From positions 1-64,000 of the forward strand of contig NZ_JBBWVE010000031.1 of NCBI RefSeq assembly GCF_041903755.1: 64,000 nt of DNA, read 5' to 3'. The notes beneath the pieces are model-generated. The model had not been told where the DNA came from and did no database searches. It was given only the letters and a program-made list of their open reading frames with translations. This DNA comes from Thiocapsa roseilacustris. Lineage in GTDB: Bacteria > Pseudomonadota > Gammaproteobacteria > Chromatiales > Chromatiaceae. A program made the translations under genes and the position numbers. Positions 37,871 to 47,300 of the stretch are shown here, piece by piece (the first letter of the stretch is position 1; every line of letters starts with the position of its first letter).

Positions 37871-38684
37871 TTCCGGGGACAGTTTACCTAATCCCGTTCC
37901 AGCAGCTCAAAGAGGTCCCGGGTGTGAGGGTCTCGTCGCGGTGGCTTAGGCCCTAGCTTTTGTCGCTTGAGATGGCGCCCGAGGCGTTGCTCCAGAGCTT
38001 CGACAAAGGAATCCGGACCGAGCGGGCGGCCGGTGCCGGTGTGTGCGCGCAGCACGTCGGCGATGTCCGGGGCGTCGGGCTCGCCGATGAAGCGAGTCCA
38101 ATCGGATACCAGCTCCAACAGCGGACGCACGCTGACGAGCTTATCGTCCGCTCCGGCCAGATGGGCCAGGGCGCTCGACCACGGCCAGTCCTCCGTGCGT
38201 GCACAGAGCCGCGCACGGACGGGATTAAGCTCCACAGACCTGGCAGCGGCGATGAGATGCCGCTCATCCATCACGAACGAGTGAAAACGCTCCTGCCAAA
38301 GGTGCCCTCGCCAGCCTTCCCGGAAATTGATCATGCGCGTGTAGCGACGATGCGCCTCGCCCAGCGCGTCACGCAAACCGAGCTCATCGCCCGGCACCAG
38401 GATCAGGTGCACATGATTCGGCATGAGGCAGTAGACCAGAACCTGCGCGCCACACGCCCGACAGGACGTCGACAGCAATCGCCGATACTCGGCGTAGTCC
38501 TCATCCCCAAAAAAAGTTCGCTGGCGCCGATTACCGCGCTGGGTCACATGATGTGGAAGCCCTGGGGCAAGCGCCCTTGGAAATCTCGCCATCGGTCGGT
38601 CGATCCCTCGTCACACAAACCCAATTCGTGTTCTAACTGATCCGAAGCAGCTCGTCTAGGGAATTAAGTCAACTGTCCCCGGAA
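37871..38684. mobile_element. REP-associated transposase unit with 14-bp inverted ends
   Basis: TTCCGGGGACAGTT at 37871-37884 is exactly inverted as AACTGTCCCCGGAA at 38671-38684. The single gene inside encodes an HUH transposase. The two ends also share TTA-ATT-type sequence just inside. GGAACTCC is repeated outside the right end. Confidence 0.75.
37888..38592 (-). CDS. REP-associated tyrosine transposase (RAYT, IS200-like)
   Basis: This 234-residue HUH-family (Y1) transposase has the metal-binding motif N59-H60-V-H62 (YCLMPNHVHLIL) and a candidate catalytic tyrosine Y83 (RRYTRMINF). The family signature ERFHSFVMDERHL and SVELNPVRARL confirm it. RAYTs process single-stranded DNA at REP-type repeats, so it could have mobilised some of the palindromic elements in this window, but that is inference. 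It looks intact. Confidence 0.9.
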   Translation of the reverse strand: MARFPRALAPGLPHHVTQRGNRRQRTFFGDEDYAEYRRLLSTSCRACGAQVLVYCLMPNHVHLILVPGDELGLRDALGEAHRRYTRMINFREGWRGHLWQERFHSFVMDERHLIAAARSVELNPVRARLCARTEDWPWSSALAHLAGADDKLVSVRPLLELVSDWTRFIGEPDAPDIADVLRAHTGTGRPLGPDSFVEALEQRLGRHLKRQKLGPKPPRRDPHTRDLFELLERD

Positions 38685-38700
38685 CTCCCAACTCCGCCCC

Positions 38701-38862
38701 CGGAACTCCGCCGAGGCCATCACCACAACCTATCCGGATGCGGTCGACCTGGCCAGCAAGCAAACGCGCCGGCCCCCGGAGACCTTCCCGGCGCACTGTC
38801 CCTACCAGGCGACGTCGCTGCTCGATGACGATTACTATCCTGGTTCATGGGAGCAGACCTAG
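38701..38862 (+). pseudogene. C-terminal remnant of a DUF29 gene
   Basis: Read in frame to the TAG at 38860, this gives AITTTYPDAVDLASKQT, then FPAHCPYQATSLLDDDYYPG. It matches the end of the intact DUF29 protein (FPLDCPYAIDQLLDDSYWPS). No start or N-terminal part is present; the transposase unit lies directly upstream, so it probably interrupted or replaced the gene. Confidence 0.78.
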
Positions 38863-38944
38863 CAAATGAGCGAGCCCGGTCGAGGGTATCCTTGACCCGG
38901 ACCTCTAAGGATCGCTCTGTGAAGTTGACATGAGGAGTTGGCAT

Positions 38945-39721
38945 ATGAGTCTCTCGGTGGGATCGGCGGACAGTTCGGGGAACCTCCGGGGGGAACCGAG
39001 GGGGAACGCTGCGATCATCGAGATCCGGGATCTGACCTTTCGGTGGAGACCTGGTACGCCAACCATCCTGGCCCTAGATCACCTCGAAATACTCCGCGGC
39101 GAGCGTGTCTTCATCGAGGGACCGAGCGGCAGCGGTAAGACCACCTTGTTGAGTCTTCTGGCCGGCGTGGTCAAGGCCGAGCAGGGGAGTCTGCGCATCC
39201 TCGGGCAGCCGCTCGAGCGCCTGGGCGGCGTCAAGCGCGACCATTTCAGGGCCGATCACGTCGGCTATGTCTTTCAGATGTTCAATCTGATTCCTTACCT
39301 GTCGCTGGTCGAAAACGTGACCTTGCCCTGCCGCTTCTCGCGACTGCGTCGGGCGCGCGTGCTTGAGCGCGTCGGCTGCAGCGGCCGCTCCGCGCGGTGT
39401 CTGGAGCAGGAGGCGCTGCGCTTGCTCGATCATCTCGATATGGCCGAGCCCGCACGCTCGAAGCGGTCCGTCACCGAGCTCTCGGTCGGACAGCAGCAGC
39501 GCGTCGCCGCAGCGCGCGCGCTCATGGGCTCTCCCGAGATCCTGATCGCCGACGAGCCGACCTCCGCGCTCGATTCGGATCGCCGCGAAGCCTTTATTCG
39601 ACTGCTGTTTCGGGAATGTGCCGAGACGCGGATGACCTTGATCTTCGTCAGTCACGATTCGGCGCTCGAGCCTTTGTTCGATCGCACCGTGCGTCTCGCC
39701 GAGGTCAATCGCGCCCTTTAA
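38945..39721 (+). CDS. Orphan ABC transporter ATPase (LolD/MacB-like)
   Basis: This protein of 258 residues has Walker A EGPSGSGKTTLLSLLAG near 54-70, Q-loop YVFQMFNLIPYLSL, signature LSVGQQQRVAAARAL, Walker B ILIADEPTSALD and a switch-region His in FVSHD. It belongs to the LolD/MacB-type group that works with FtsX-like permeases. The ATG at 38945 follows GAGGAG. No permease gene adjoins it. In zrg loci an ABC ATPase and permease accompany DUF2796, so it could be a separated partner. Its TAA stop is in repeat copy E1. Confidence 0.87.
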   Translation: MSLSVGSADSSGNLRGEPRGNAAIIEIRDLTFRWRPGTPTILALDHLEILRGERVFIEGPSGSGKTTLLSLLAGVVKAEQGSLRILGQPLERLGGVKRDHFRADHVGYVFQMFNLIPYLSLVENVTLPCRFSRLRRARVLERVGCSGRSARCLEQEALRLLDHLDMAEPARSKRSVTELSVGQQQRVAAARALMGSPEILIADEPTSALDSDRREAFIRLLFRECAETRMTLIFVSHDSALEPLFDRTVRLAEVNRAL

Positions 39722-39805
39722 ACCGCGCCCGGTGCGGTCTGCGATGTTATTGGATGGGATCGGCCGCCGCCGACCTGACGACCGCTGAAGCCGGCGCGGT
39801 TTAAG
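39716..39805. repeat. TAAACCGCG element, copy E1
   Basis: CCCTTTAAACCGCGCCCGGTG to GGCGCGGTTTAAG. The TAA at 39719-39721 is the ABC ATPase stop codon. Copy E2 follows within 20 bp. Confidence 0.9.
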
Positions 39806-39823
39806 AGATTAAAAAATAAATCA

Positions 39824-39915
39824 TTTTAAACCGCGTCCCCCCGCTAAGGGCCGTGGATGCACCAAACCTCGGACTCACTCGGAAATGTGCATCTTGCTCT
39901 GGACTCGGTTTAAAG
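39824..39915. repeat. TAAACCGCG element, copy E2
   Basis: TTTTAAACCGCGTCC to GGACTCGGTTTAAAG. On the minus strand the terminal TAAACCGAG supplies the TAA stop of the FUN14 gene. Copies E1 and E2 therefore fill the gap between two convergent genes. Confidence 0.9.
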
Positions 39916-40359
39916 CCTGAAGCCCATCACCAAGCCGGCCATGAAGGATGCCGCGCTCGTCAGGTTGCCGCCGATGAAGTCGAAGAAGGCGCCTGCATGG
40001 ACCCCGAGCCAGTCGACCCAGCCGTTGTAGTGGATCTCGAGGCCGGACCAGTTCACGTCCAGAATGCCGGCGTACTGCAAGGCAAAGACCCCGAGCAGGA
40101 TGAGACCGACGACCAGCAGTACCAGCTTGAAGGCCATCTTCAGCGCAAACCCGAGCGCCAGCCCGACCATGAAGGAGAACCCGAGCTTCAGGAAGAAGGT
40201 TTCGTTGAAGAGTCCAGCGGCGTCCGCCGGCGCATTCCCGGTGGCATCGTCCGAGGCCATGGACGCAAGCAGGTCGCTGCCGAGTCTTTCGAGCGAATGC
40301 GTCGCCCTTTCGAATAGCGAGGTGTCTTGTGCGAGATGATCCATCGGGTCTGTCGGCAA
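39910..40359 (-). CDS. FUN14-domain membrane protein
   Basis: This 149-residue protein has two to three transmembrane segments, including LKLGFSFMVGLALGFALKMAFKLVLLVVGLILLG (in two helices) and TSAASFMAGLVMGFRL at the end, which is the FUN14 pattern of glycine-rich helices. The N-terminal 50 residues are soluble. Function in bacteria is unknown. Divergent from recC; the stop codon lies in repeat E2. Confidence 0.82.
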   Translation of the reverse strand: MPTDPMDHLAQDTSLFERATHSLERLGSDLLASMASDDATGNAPADAAGLFNETFFLKLGFSFMVGLALGFALKMAFKLVLLVVGLILLGVFALQYAGILDVNWSGLEIHYNGWVDWLGVHAGAFFDFIGGNLTSAASFMAGLVMGFRL

Positions 40360-40663
40360 GGGTGCGGAAGAAGGTCGGATCGCGTCGGCGAGGCGCTAGT
40401 GTATACCGAGCACCCGGGATTTTTCGCCGCGTTACACGCCCCCCTGCACGCCGGGATGATTTTGTACATCCTCGCCGTAGGGGCCGCTAAGTGACGTGTC
40501 GGAGATAGTTGGAGCATCGTATTGAACCGTTGTCGTTGTCGTTGTCGTAATCGACAACGACAAGGACGACCGTGGCAAAGGGATTTCGAGTTGTTCGACT
40601 TATTCTCGAACCGACCGGCCGCCACGCGGGAATCGGGTGCGCTCAGGTTATCCTTCGCGCACA
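40360..40663. other. Gap between FUN14 and recC, with hexamer array
   Basis: A 300-bp divergent intergenic region. It holds CGTTGT units with inverted ACAACG at 40528-40563 and no convincing gene. The recBCD promoter must lie here but is not clear by eye. Confidence 0.7.
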
Positions 40664-43600
40664 ATGAGCACCGCTCACCGCTGCATGGAGCTCGACGTGA
40701 CCACAAGCGCCCTGACGCCAGGCCTGATGCTTGTCCACGGCAACCGCCCGGAAGATCTGCGCGATCTTCTGGTGGAATGGATGGCGCGCTATCCGTTGGC
40801 ACCTCTCGAAAACGAGATCATTCTTGCGCAGAGCAACGGTATTGCGCAGTGGCTGAAGCTCGCGCTCGCCGCCGATGCCGCTCCGGACTCGGGTGAGTTT
40901 GCCGCCGGCGAGCGGGGCGTCGGGATCGCCGCGGCGCTTGAGATCTCTCTGCCGGCGCGCTTTCTCTGGCGGGTCTACCGGGCGGTCCTTGGTAGCGATG
41001 CGGTCCCGGAGGTCTCGCCCTTCGACAAGTCGCGCTTGGTCTGGCGGTTGATGCGGCTCCTGCCCGAGCTGTTGGCTCGGCCTGCATACCTGTCGCTGCG
41101 GCGCTTCCTGCAGACGGATGCGGACCTGCGCAAACGCTTCCAGCTCGCCGAGCGTCTGGCCGATCTCTACGACCAGTATCAGGTCTACCGCGCCGACTGG
41201 CTGGCCGCCTGGGGCAACGGCGAAGACGTGCTGATCGAGGCGCGTGGCGGTCGCCTTCCCTTGCCGGAGGAGCAGCGTTGGCAGTCGGGACTCTGGCGTG
41301 CGCTGCTGGCGGATGTCGAGACGGACGTCGAGGGCAGAGGACAGGAGGCCGGCATCGGTCGCGCGGACGTCCACGAGGCATTCCTGCGCCGTGTGTCCGA
41401 CTGGCCCGACGATACGCACCCGCGCGGTCTACCCCGTCGGGTGATGGTCTTCGGGATCTCCAGTCTGCCGCGTCAGTCGCTGGAGGTGCTGGCCGGGATG
41501 GCGCGCTGGAGCCAGGTCCTCATGTGCGTCCACAACCCTTGCGAACATTACTGGGCCGACATCGTCGCCGACAAGGATCTGTTGCGCGCTGAGCGCAGCC
41601 GCCAGCAACGCCGCGACGGCATGCCGACGGACCTGTCCGAGGAGCGGATGCACCTGCACGCCCACCCGCTGCTCGCGGCCTGGGGCAAGCAAGGCCGCGA
41701 CTTCATCGGCCTGCTCGACGAGCACGACGACGCGACGGCTCGGGCGGGCTATCTCGGGCGTTTCAATGCCATCGGCCAGCGGATCGATCTGTTCGACGCC
41801 TCGCGAGAGGCTCGCTCTCTGCTCGAACAGCTCCAGGACGACATCCGCGATCTCCGCCCGCTCGCCGAGACCCGCACACATTGGCCGGAGGTGCCTTCCA
41901 GGGGCGATGACTCGATCCGCTTCCATATTGCACACAGTCCGCAGCGCGAGGTCGAGATCCTGCATGACGTCCTGCTCGCGGCCTTCAATGCCGATGCGAG
42001 CCTGACCCCGCGCGACATCATCGTCATGGTGCCGGATATCGACACCTATGCGCCGCATATCCAGGCGGTGTTCGGTCTGGTCGACCGTGAGGATCCGCGC
42101 TACATCCCCTACAGCGTCGCGGATCAGGGCCGACGTGCGACCGAGCCCTTGATCCAGGCCCTTGCGAAGCTGCTGGAGCTGCCCCGATCGCGTCTCGCGG
42201 TCAGCGATGTGCTCGATCTGCTCGAAGCCCCGGCCCTGCGCCGGCGCTTCGGCATCGCCGAGACGGACCTCCCGCGGCTCCACCGCTGGATCCGCGGGGC
42301 CAACATCCGTTGGGGCCTGCATGCCGAGCAGCGCGCGAGCCTCGATCTACCGATACAGCCCGACGCGCAGGCCCAACACACCTGGCTGTTCGGTTTGCGC
42401 CGGATGCTGCTCGGCTATGCGGTCGGCGCCGCCGGCGAGGAGGGTGCCTGGCAGGGGATCGAGTCGTTCGACGAGATCGGCGGTCTGGACGCGGCCCTGC
42501 TCGGTCCGCTCGTGCACCTGATCGAGCGTCTTGATTCCACCTGGCGGACCCTGCGCGAGCCCGCGACCGTCGCCGACTGGTGCAGGCGTTTGCGCGCTCT
42601 GATGGCGGATTTCTTCGACGCCGCCGACAACGGCGAGGCCTTCACCCTCATGCAGCTCGACACCGCCCTGCAAGGATGGCAGGACGCCTGCGACGAGGCT
42701 GCGCTTGCTGAGAAGCTGCCCCTGTCGGTCGTCGGCGAGTACTGGCTCTCGCAGCTGGACGACGGCGGCCTGTCGCAACGCTTCTTCGCCGGCGCTGTGA
42801 CCTTCGCGACCCTGATGCCGATGCGGGCCATCCCCTTTCGCCGGGTCTGCCTGCTCGGCATGAACGACGGCGATTACCCGCGCACCAGGATCCCGATGGA
42901 CTTCGACCTCATGGGTCGCGACTACCGACCCGGCGACCGCTCGCGGCGCGAGGACGACCGCTATCTCTTTCTCGAAGCCCTGCTTTCGGCACGGGACCAT
43001 CTGCACATCTCCTGGGTTGGACGCAGCATTACCGACAACGGCGTGCGACCGCCCTCGGTGCTGGTCGCCCAATTGCGCGACCACCTCGCCGCCGGTTGGC
43101 GGATGGCGCCCGATAAGGCGCTGGCGGAGGAGAGCGGCTCGATCGATCCAGATCAGGCCCTCTTGAATGCACTCACGGTGGAGCATCCGCTGCAGCCCTT
43201 CAGCCCCGATTACTTCCCGCCGGAGCCCCACTCGGAGCGGCCGCCGAGCGTCGCCCCGCTCTTCACCTATGCCCGGGAGTGGCGTCCGCTCGATGCGGTG
43301 CTACCCCCTCGCCCGGATGCCGCGCCGCAACCGCCGACGACCGTATTGCCGCCGCTGTCCCGCGACGAGCCGCTCGGTCTGCGTGATCTTGTCGACCTTC
43401 TCAAGTCGCCGGTGAAGGCATTTTTCCGCCAGCGGCTCGGCGTCCTTTTCGAGACCGACGATCCGACGAGCGAGGATCAAGAGCCCTTCACACTCGAGGG
43501 GCTCGGCAGGTGGCAGCTGCAAGACGAGCTGATCCGGGTCCAAGCGCAGGCGCTGTCAGAGGGTGAGCCGATCGCCGCGGCGCGCGCGAGCCGTCTCGAT

Positions 43601-44341
43601 CGAATCCGCCGGCGCGGCGATCTTGCGCCGGGTGGCTTCGGCGAGGCCCTTGCCGCGGACCTGGTCGAACCGATGGATACGCTTTTCGCGAACTATCAAG
43701 ACGCGCTCTTCCGCTGGCCGCACCCTAGCGACGACGAAGAAGAGATCCGGTTTCAAACCGATCTTCCGACGCCCGTGCCCGAGCTGGCGGATTGGATCGG
43801 CGGCATCCGCACCGACGCCGAGGGCCTTCGAGGACGTGTGCTCATCGAGGCGAGCGACCTGGTCAAGAACGGTCAGTACCGCGGCGAGAAGCTCATCCGT
43901 CACTGGGTCGCGCATCTGGCCCTGCATCTAACGGGCGGCCCCCTCACCACACTGGTCCTCAGCAAGGCCGGCAATGTCGAGCTCAAGCCACTGCCGGTCG
44001 AGCATGCGAAGGCGCACCTGACCGCGCTGCTGGTGGCCTGGCAGGTCGGCATGTGCCGTCCGCTCCCGCTGGCTGCGAAGACCGCGCTCGAGTGGCTCAA
44101 GGTCGGCGATGCGCCGAAGGCGCGCACGACCTACGAGGGCGGCTATATGCAAACCGGCGAGGTCGAAACCGACGCCTATCTCGCACGCGCCTACCCGGAC
44201 TTCGACGCACTTTGCGCGAGCGGTGAGTTCGCAACGCTGGCCGAGAGCCTGCTGCGTCCGCTCTATACCGCGATGCATGCCGGCGACAAGAAGAAGCCGG
44301 ACCGGCCCGCCGCAGCGCAAGCGACCGGAGCCGCCGCATGA
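40664..44341 (+). CDS. recC: Exodeoxyribonuclease V subunit RecC
   Basis: RecC (1225 residues from this ATG) is the subunit that splits DNA strands and recognises Chi in the RecBCD nuclease-helicase. It has GLMLVHGNRPEDLRDLLVEW, PLAPLENEIILAQSNGIAQW, then CLLGMNDGDYPR and DLMGRDYRPGDRSRREDDRY, all typical. The start is uncertain: ATG at 40664 or 40685, or GTG at 40697 (which follows GGAG) are all in frame. It overlaps recB by 4 bp. Confidence 0.93.
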   Translation: MSTAHRCMELDVTTSALTPGLMLVHGNRPEDLRDLLVEWMARYPLAPLENEIILAQSNGIAQWLKLALAADAAPDSGEFAAGERGVGIAAALEISLPARFLWRVYRAVLGSDAVPEVSPFDKSRLVWRLMRLLPELLARPAYLSLRRFLQTDADLRKRFQLAERLADLYDQYQVYRADWLAAWGNGEDVLIEARGGRLPLPEEQRWQSGLWRALLADVETDVEGRGQEAGIGRADVHEAFLRRVSDWPDDTHPRGLPRRVMVFGISSLPRQSLEVLAGMARWSQVLMCVHNPCEHYWADIVADKDLLRAERSRQQRRDGMPTDLSEERMHLHAHPLLAAWGKQGRDFIGLLDEHDDATARAGYLGRFNAIGQRIDLFDASREARSLLEQLQDDIRDLRPLAETRTHWPEVPSRGDDSIRFHIAHSPQREVEILHDVLLAAFNADASLTPRDIIVMVPDIDTYAPHIQAVFGLVDREDPRYIPYSVADQGRRATEPLIQALAKLLELPRSRLAVSDVLDLLEAPALRRRFGIAETDLPRLHRWIRGANIRWGLHAEQRASLDLPIQPDAQAQHTWLFGLRRMLLGYAVGAAGEEGAWQGIESFDEIGGLDAALLGPLVHLIERLDSTWRTLREPATVADWCRRLRALMADFFDAADNGEAFTLMQLDTALQGWQDACDEAALAEKLPLSVVGEYWLSQLDDGGLSQRFFAGAVTFATLMPMRAIPFRRVCLLGMNDGDYPRTRIPMDFDLMGRDYRPGDRSRREDDRYLFLEALLSARDHLHISWVGRSITDNGVRPPSVLVAQLRDHLAAGWRMAPDKALAEESGSIDPDQALLNALTVEHPLQPFSPDYFPPEPHSERPPSVAPLFTYAREWRPLDAVLPPRPDAAPQPPTTVLPPLSRDEPLGLRDLVDLLKSPVKAFFRQRLGVLFETDDPTSEDQEPFTLEGLGRWQLQDELIRVQAQALSEGEPIAAARASRLDRIRRRGDLAPGGFGEALAADLVEPMDTLFANYQDALFRWPHPSDDEEEIRFQTDLPTPVPELADWIGGIRTDAEGLRGRVLIEASDLVKNGQYRGEKLIRHWVAHLALHLTGGPLTTLVLSKAGNVELKPLPVEHAKAHLTALLVAWQVGMCRPLPLAAKTALEWLKVGDAPKARTTYEGGYMQTGEVETDAYLARAYPDFDALCASGEFATLAESLLRPLYTAMHAGDKKKPDRPAAAQATGAAA

Positions 44342-47300
44342 GTCCCGAGAATAGCCGACCCGCAGTGACCCAGATTTCCGATCAGGCGGATATCGCAGCG
44401 GTCTCTCGTCGGGCTGAAGCCCGACCCACAGGCTCCGATTCGCTCGATCCGCTGCGCTTTCCGCTTTGGGGCAGCCGACTGATCGAGGCCAGTGCCGGCA
44501 CCGGCAAGACCTTCACCATTGCGACACTCTATGTCCGCTTAGTGCTCGGCCATGGCGTGCCGAACGACGCCCCCCAAGCTGCACCGGACACCGCACCGCG
44601 CGCCTTCACCCCGCCCGAGATCCTGGTCGTCACTTTCACCGATGCCGCCACGCGCGAGCTGCGCGACCGCATCCGCGCGCGTCTGGCTGAGGCGGCGACT
44701 GTCTTTCGCGCCGAGCCGGACGGGATCGCCGCACGCCCTCCGGGCGAGGATCCGCTACACGACCTGCGCGCCGAATACCCGCCCGAGCACTGGCCGGCCT
44801 GCGCGCGCAAGCTGCAGCTGGCCGCCGAATGGATGGACGAGGCCGCCGTCTCGACCATCCACGGCTGGTGCAATCGGATGCTGCGCGAGCACGCCTTCGA
44901 CAGCGACAGCCATTTCACCCAGACCCTGGAGACCGATCAGAGCGAGCTGCTCGCCGAGGTGGTGCGGGACTATTGGCGGACCTTCATGATCCCGCTCGAC
45001 GCCGAGTCGGTCGCCGAGGTGCGTCAATGGTGGTCCGGTCCCGAGGCGCTGCAGGGGGCCATCCGGGCACTCGTCGAGCATGCCGATCGGCTCGACCCCG
45101 CGGCGGAGCCGGCCGTCACGCTCAAGGCTGTCCGCACGGAGAAGGCGGACCGTCTCGCCGCGCTCAAGGCCCCTTGGGCGACCTGGGCGGACGAGCTTGA
45201 GGCGCTTCTGGATGACGCCGTCGACAGCAAGCGCGCCAAGCTGCAGAAACGTTTCTACAGCAACTGGTTGAAGGCGCTACGGGACTGGGCTGCCGACCCC
45301 GCCGCCGAGTCGCTCGACCTGGCGAAAGGCTGGGAGCGTCTCACGCCCGCGGGTCTTGCCGCTGTCTGGAAAGGTGATCCCCCCGCCCATCCCGCCCTAC
45401 AGGCGATCGCCCACCTCAAAGCCGAGCTGGCCGATTTGCCCACGCCAGGCTCCGCACTCTTGCGTCACGCGGCCCGCTGGGTCGCCGATCGCTTCGCCGC
45501 AGAGCAGACCCGCCGCGCCCAGATGGGCTTCAACGACCTGCTGACCCGGCTCGACGCCGCCCTGCAAGGCGACAACAGCGAGCGTCTGGCCGAGATCATC
45601 CGCCGCCAGTTCCCCGTCGCCCTGATCGACGAGTTCCAGGACACCGACCCGGTGCAGTACCGCATCTTCGATGCCGTCTACCGGGTCGCCGCGAACCACC
45701 CCGCGACCGCGCTCATCCTCATCGGCGACCCGAAGCAGGCGATCTATGCCTTCCGCGGTGCGGACATCTACACCTATCTCGCCGCCCGCCGAGCCTGCGC
45801 CGGGCGTCTCTACACCCTGAAGCGAAACTACCGCTCCACGCCCGACATGGTCGCCGCGACCAATCGCTGCTTCGAGGCGGCCGAGAACCGAGCGAGCGGT
45901 GCAGGCGCATTCCTCTTCCGCAGCGACAACGACAACGATACGAATACCGGAACCGGGACCGACAATCCGGTGCCCTTCATCGCGGCGGACGCGAAGGGGC
46001 GCAAGGACGCGCTGCAGATCGACGGCCAATCGCTGCCGGCGCTTACCGCCTGTTGGCTGCCGCCGAACGTACCGGGCAAGCCGCTGAGCAAGGACGCCTA
46101 TCGCAGCCGGATCGCTGATGTCTGTGCCGCGGAGATGGTGCGTCTGCTCAATCTCGGGCAGACCGGGCACGCGGCCTTTGTCGGCGAGGGCGCATCCAAG
46201 CCGCTGCGCCCGGCGCATCTGGCCGTGTTGGTCAACACCGGCAAGGAGGCGGCGATCATCCGCCGCGCCCTGGCGCAACGCGGTGTGCGTAGCGTCTATC
46301 TCTCCGACCGGGACTCGGTCTACCAAAGCCCGCAGGCCGGCGAGCTGCAACACTGGCTGGCCGCCTGCGCCGAGCCCGACGACGCGCGGCTGCTGCGGGC
46401 TGCGCTGGCCACCGCCACACTCGGTCTAAGCTGGTCCGAGCTCGATCGTCTGAACCACGACGAGCTCGCCTGGGAGTCGCGCGTGCTGCAGTTCCGCGCC
46501 TATCGCGACACCTGGCGCCGCCAAGGCGTGCTGCCCATGCTGCGTCGTCTGCTCAACGACTTCGACGTCCCCGCGCGGTTGCTTGCATCGGAGCCGGGGT
46601 TCGACGGGGAGCGCACTCTCACCGACCTGCTCCATCTCGCCGAGCTGCTGCAACAGGCCAGCGTCCAGCTCGACGGCGAGCATGCGCTGATCCGCCATCT
46701 CGCCGAGCAGTGCCGGGATGCAGACCGCGGTGCGGGCGGCGATGCCCGCCAGATCCGTCTTGAGAGCGATGCCGATCTGGTGCAGGTGGTGACGGTCCAT
46801 AAATCCAAGGGACTCGAGTACCCGTTGGTGTTCCTGCCGTTCGCTGCGGATCATCGGCAGATCGCGAAAGCCGACCTGCCGCTCAAATGGCACGATGCGC
46901 AGGGCCGGCTGCAGCTCGGGCTCTGCGCCGATGAGGAAATCCTGGAGCGGGCCGACCGCGAGCGTCTGGGCGAGGATCTGCGCAAGCTCTATGTCGCACT
47001 GACCCGCGCCCGGCATGCGACTTGGGTCGGTCTCGCACCGCTGGCCGGACTGGAAGGCGGCGCCTTCGGGTATCTGCTGGGCGGCGACGCCGTTCTGGCC
47101 CCGGATGGTCTGGCACAGGCGCTCAAGGATCTGCGCGGCGACTGTGCGTCCATCGCGGTGGTCGAGGCGCCCCAGCCTTCGCCCGATGCATTACGGGACC
47201 GGTTCGTCCCGGCCGCTCCGCCGCGCCGTCTCGGGCCCGCGCGCACATCGATCCCTGTCGTGCGCGAACCCTGGTGGATCGCCAGCTATTCGGCCCTGCG

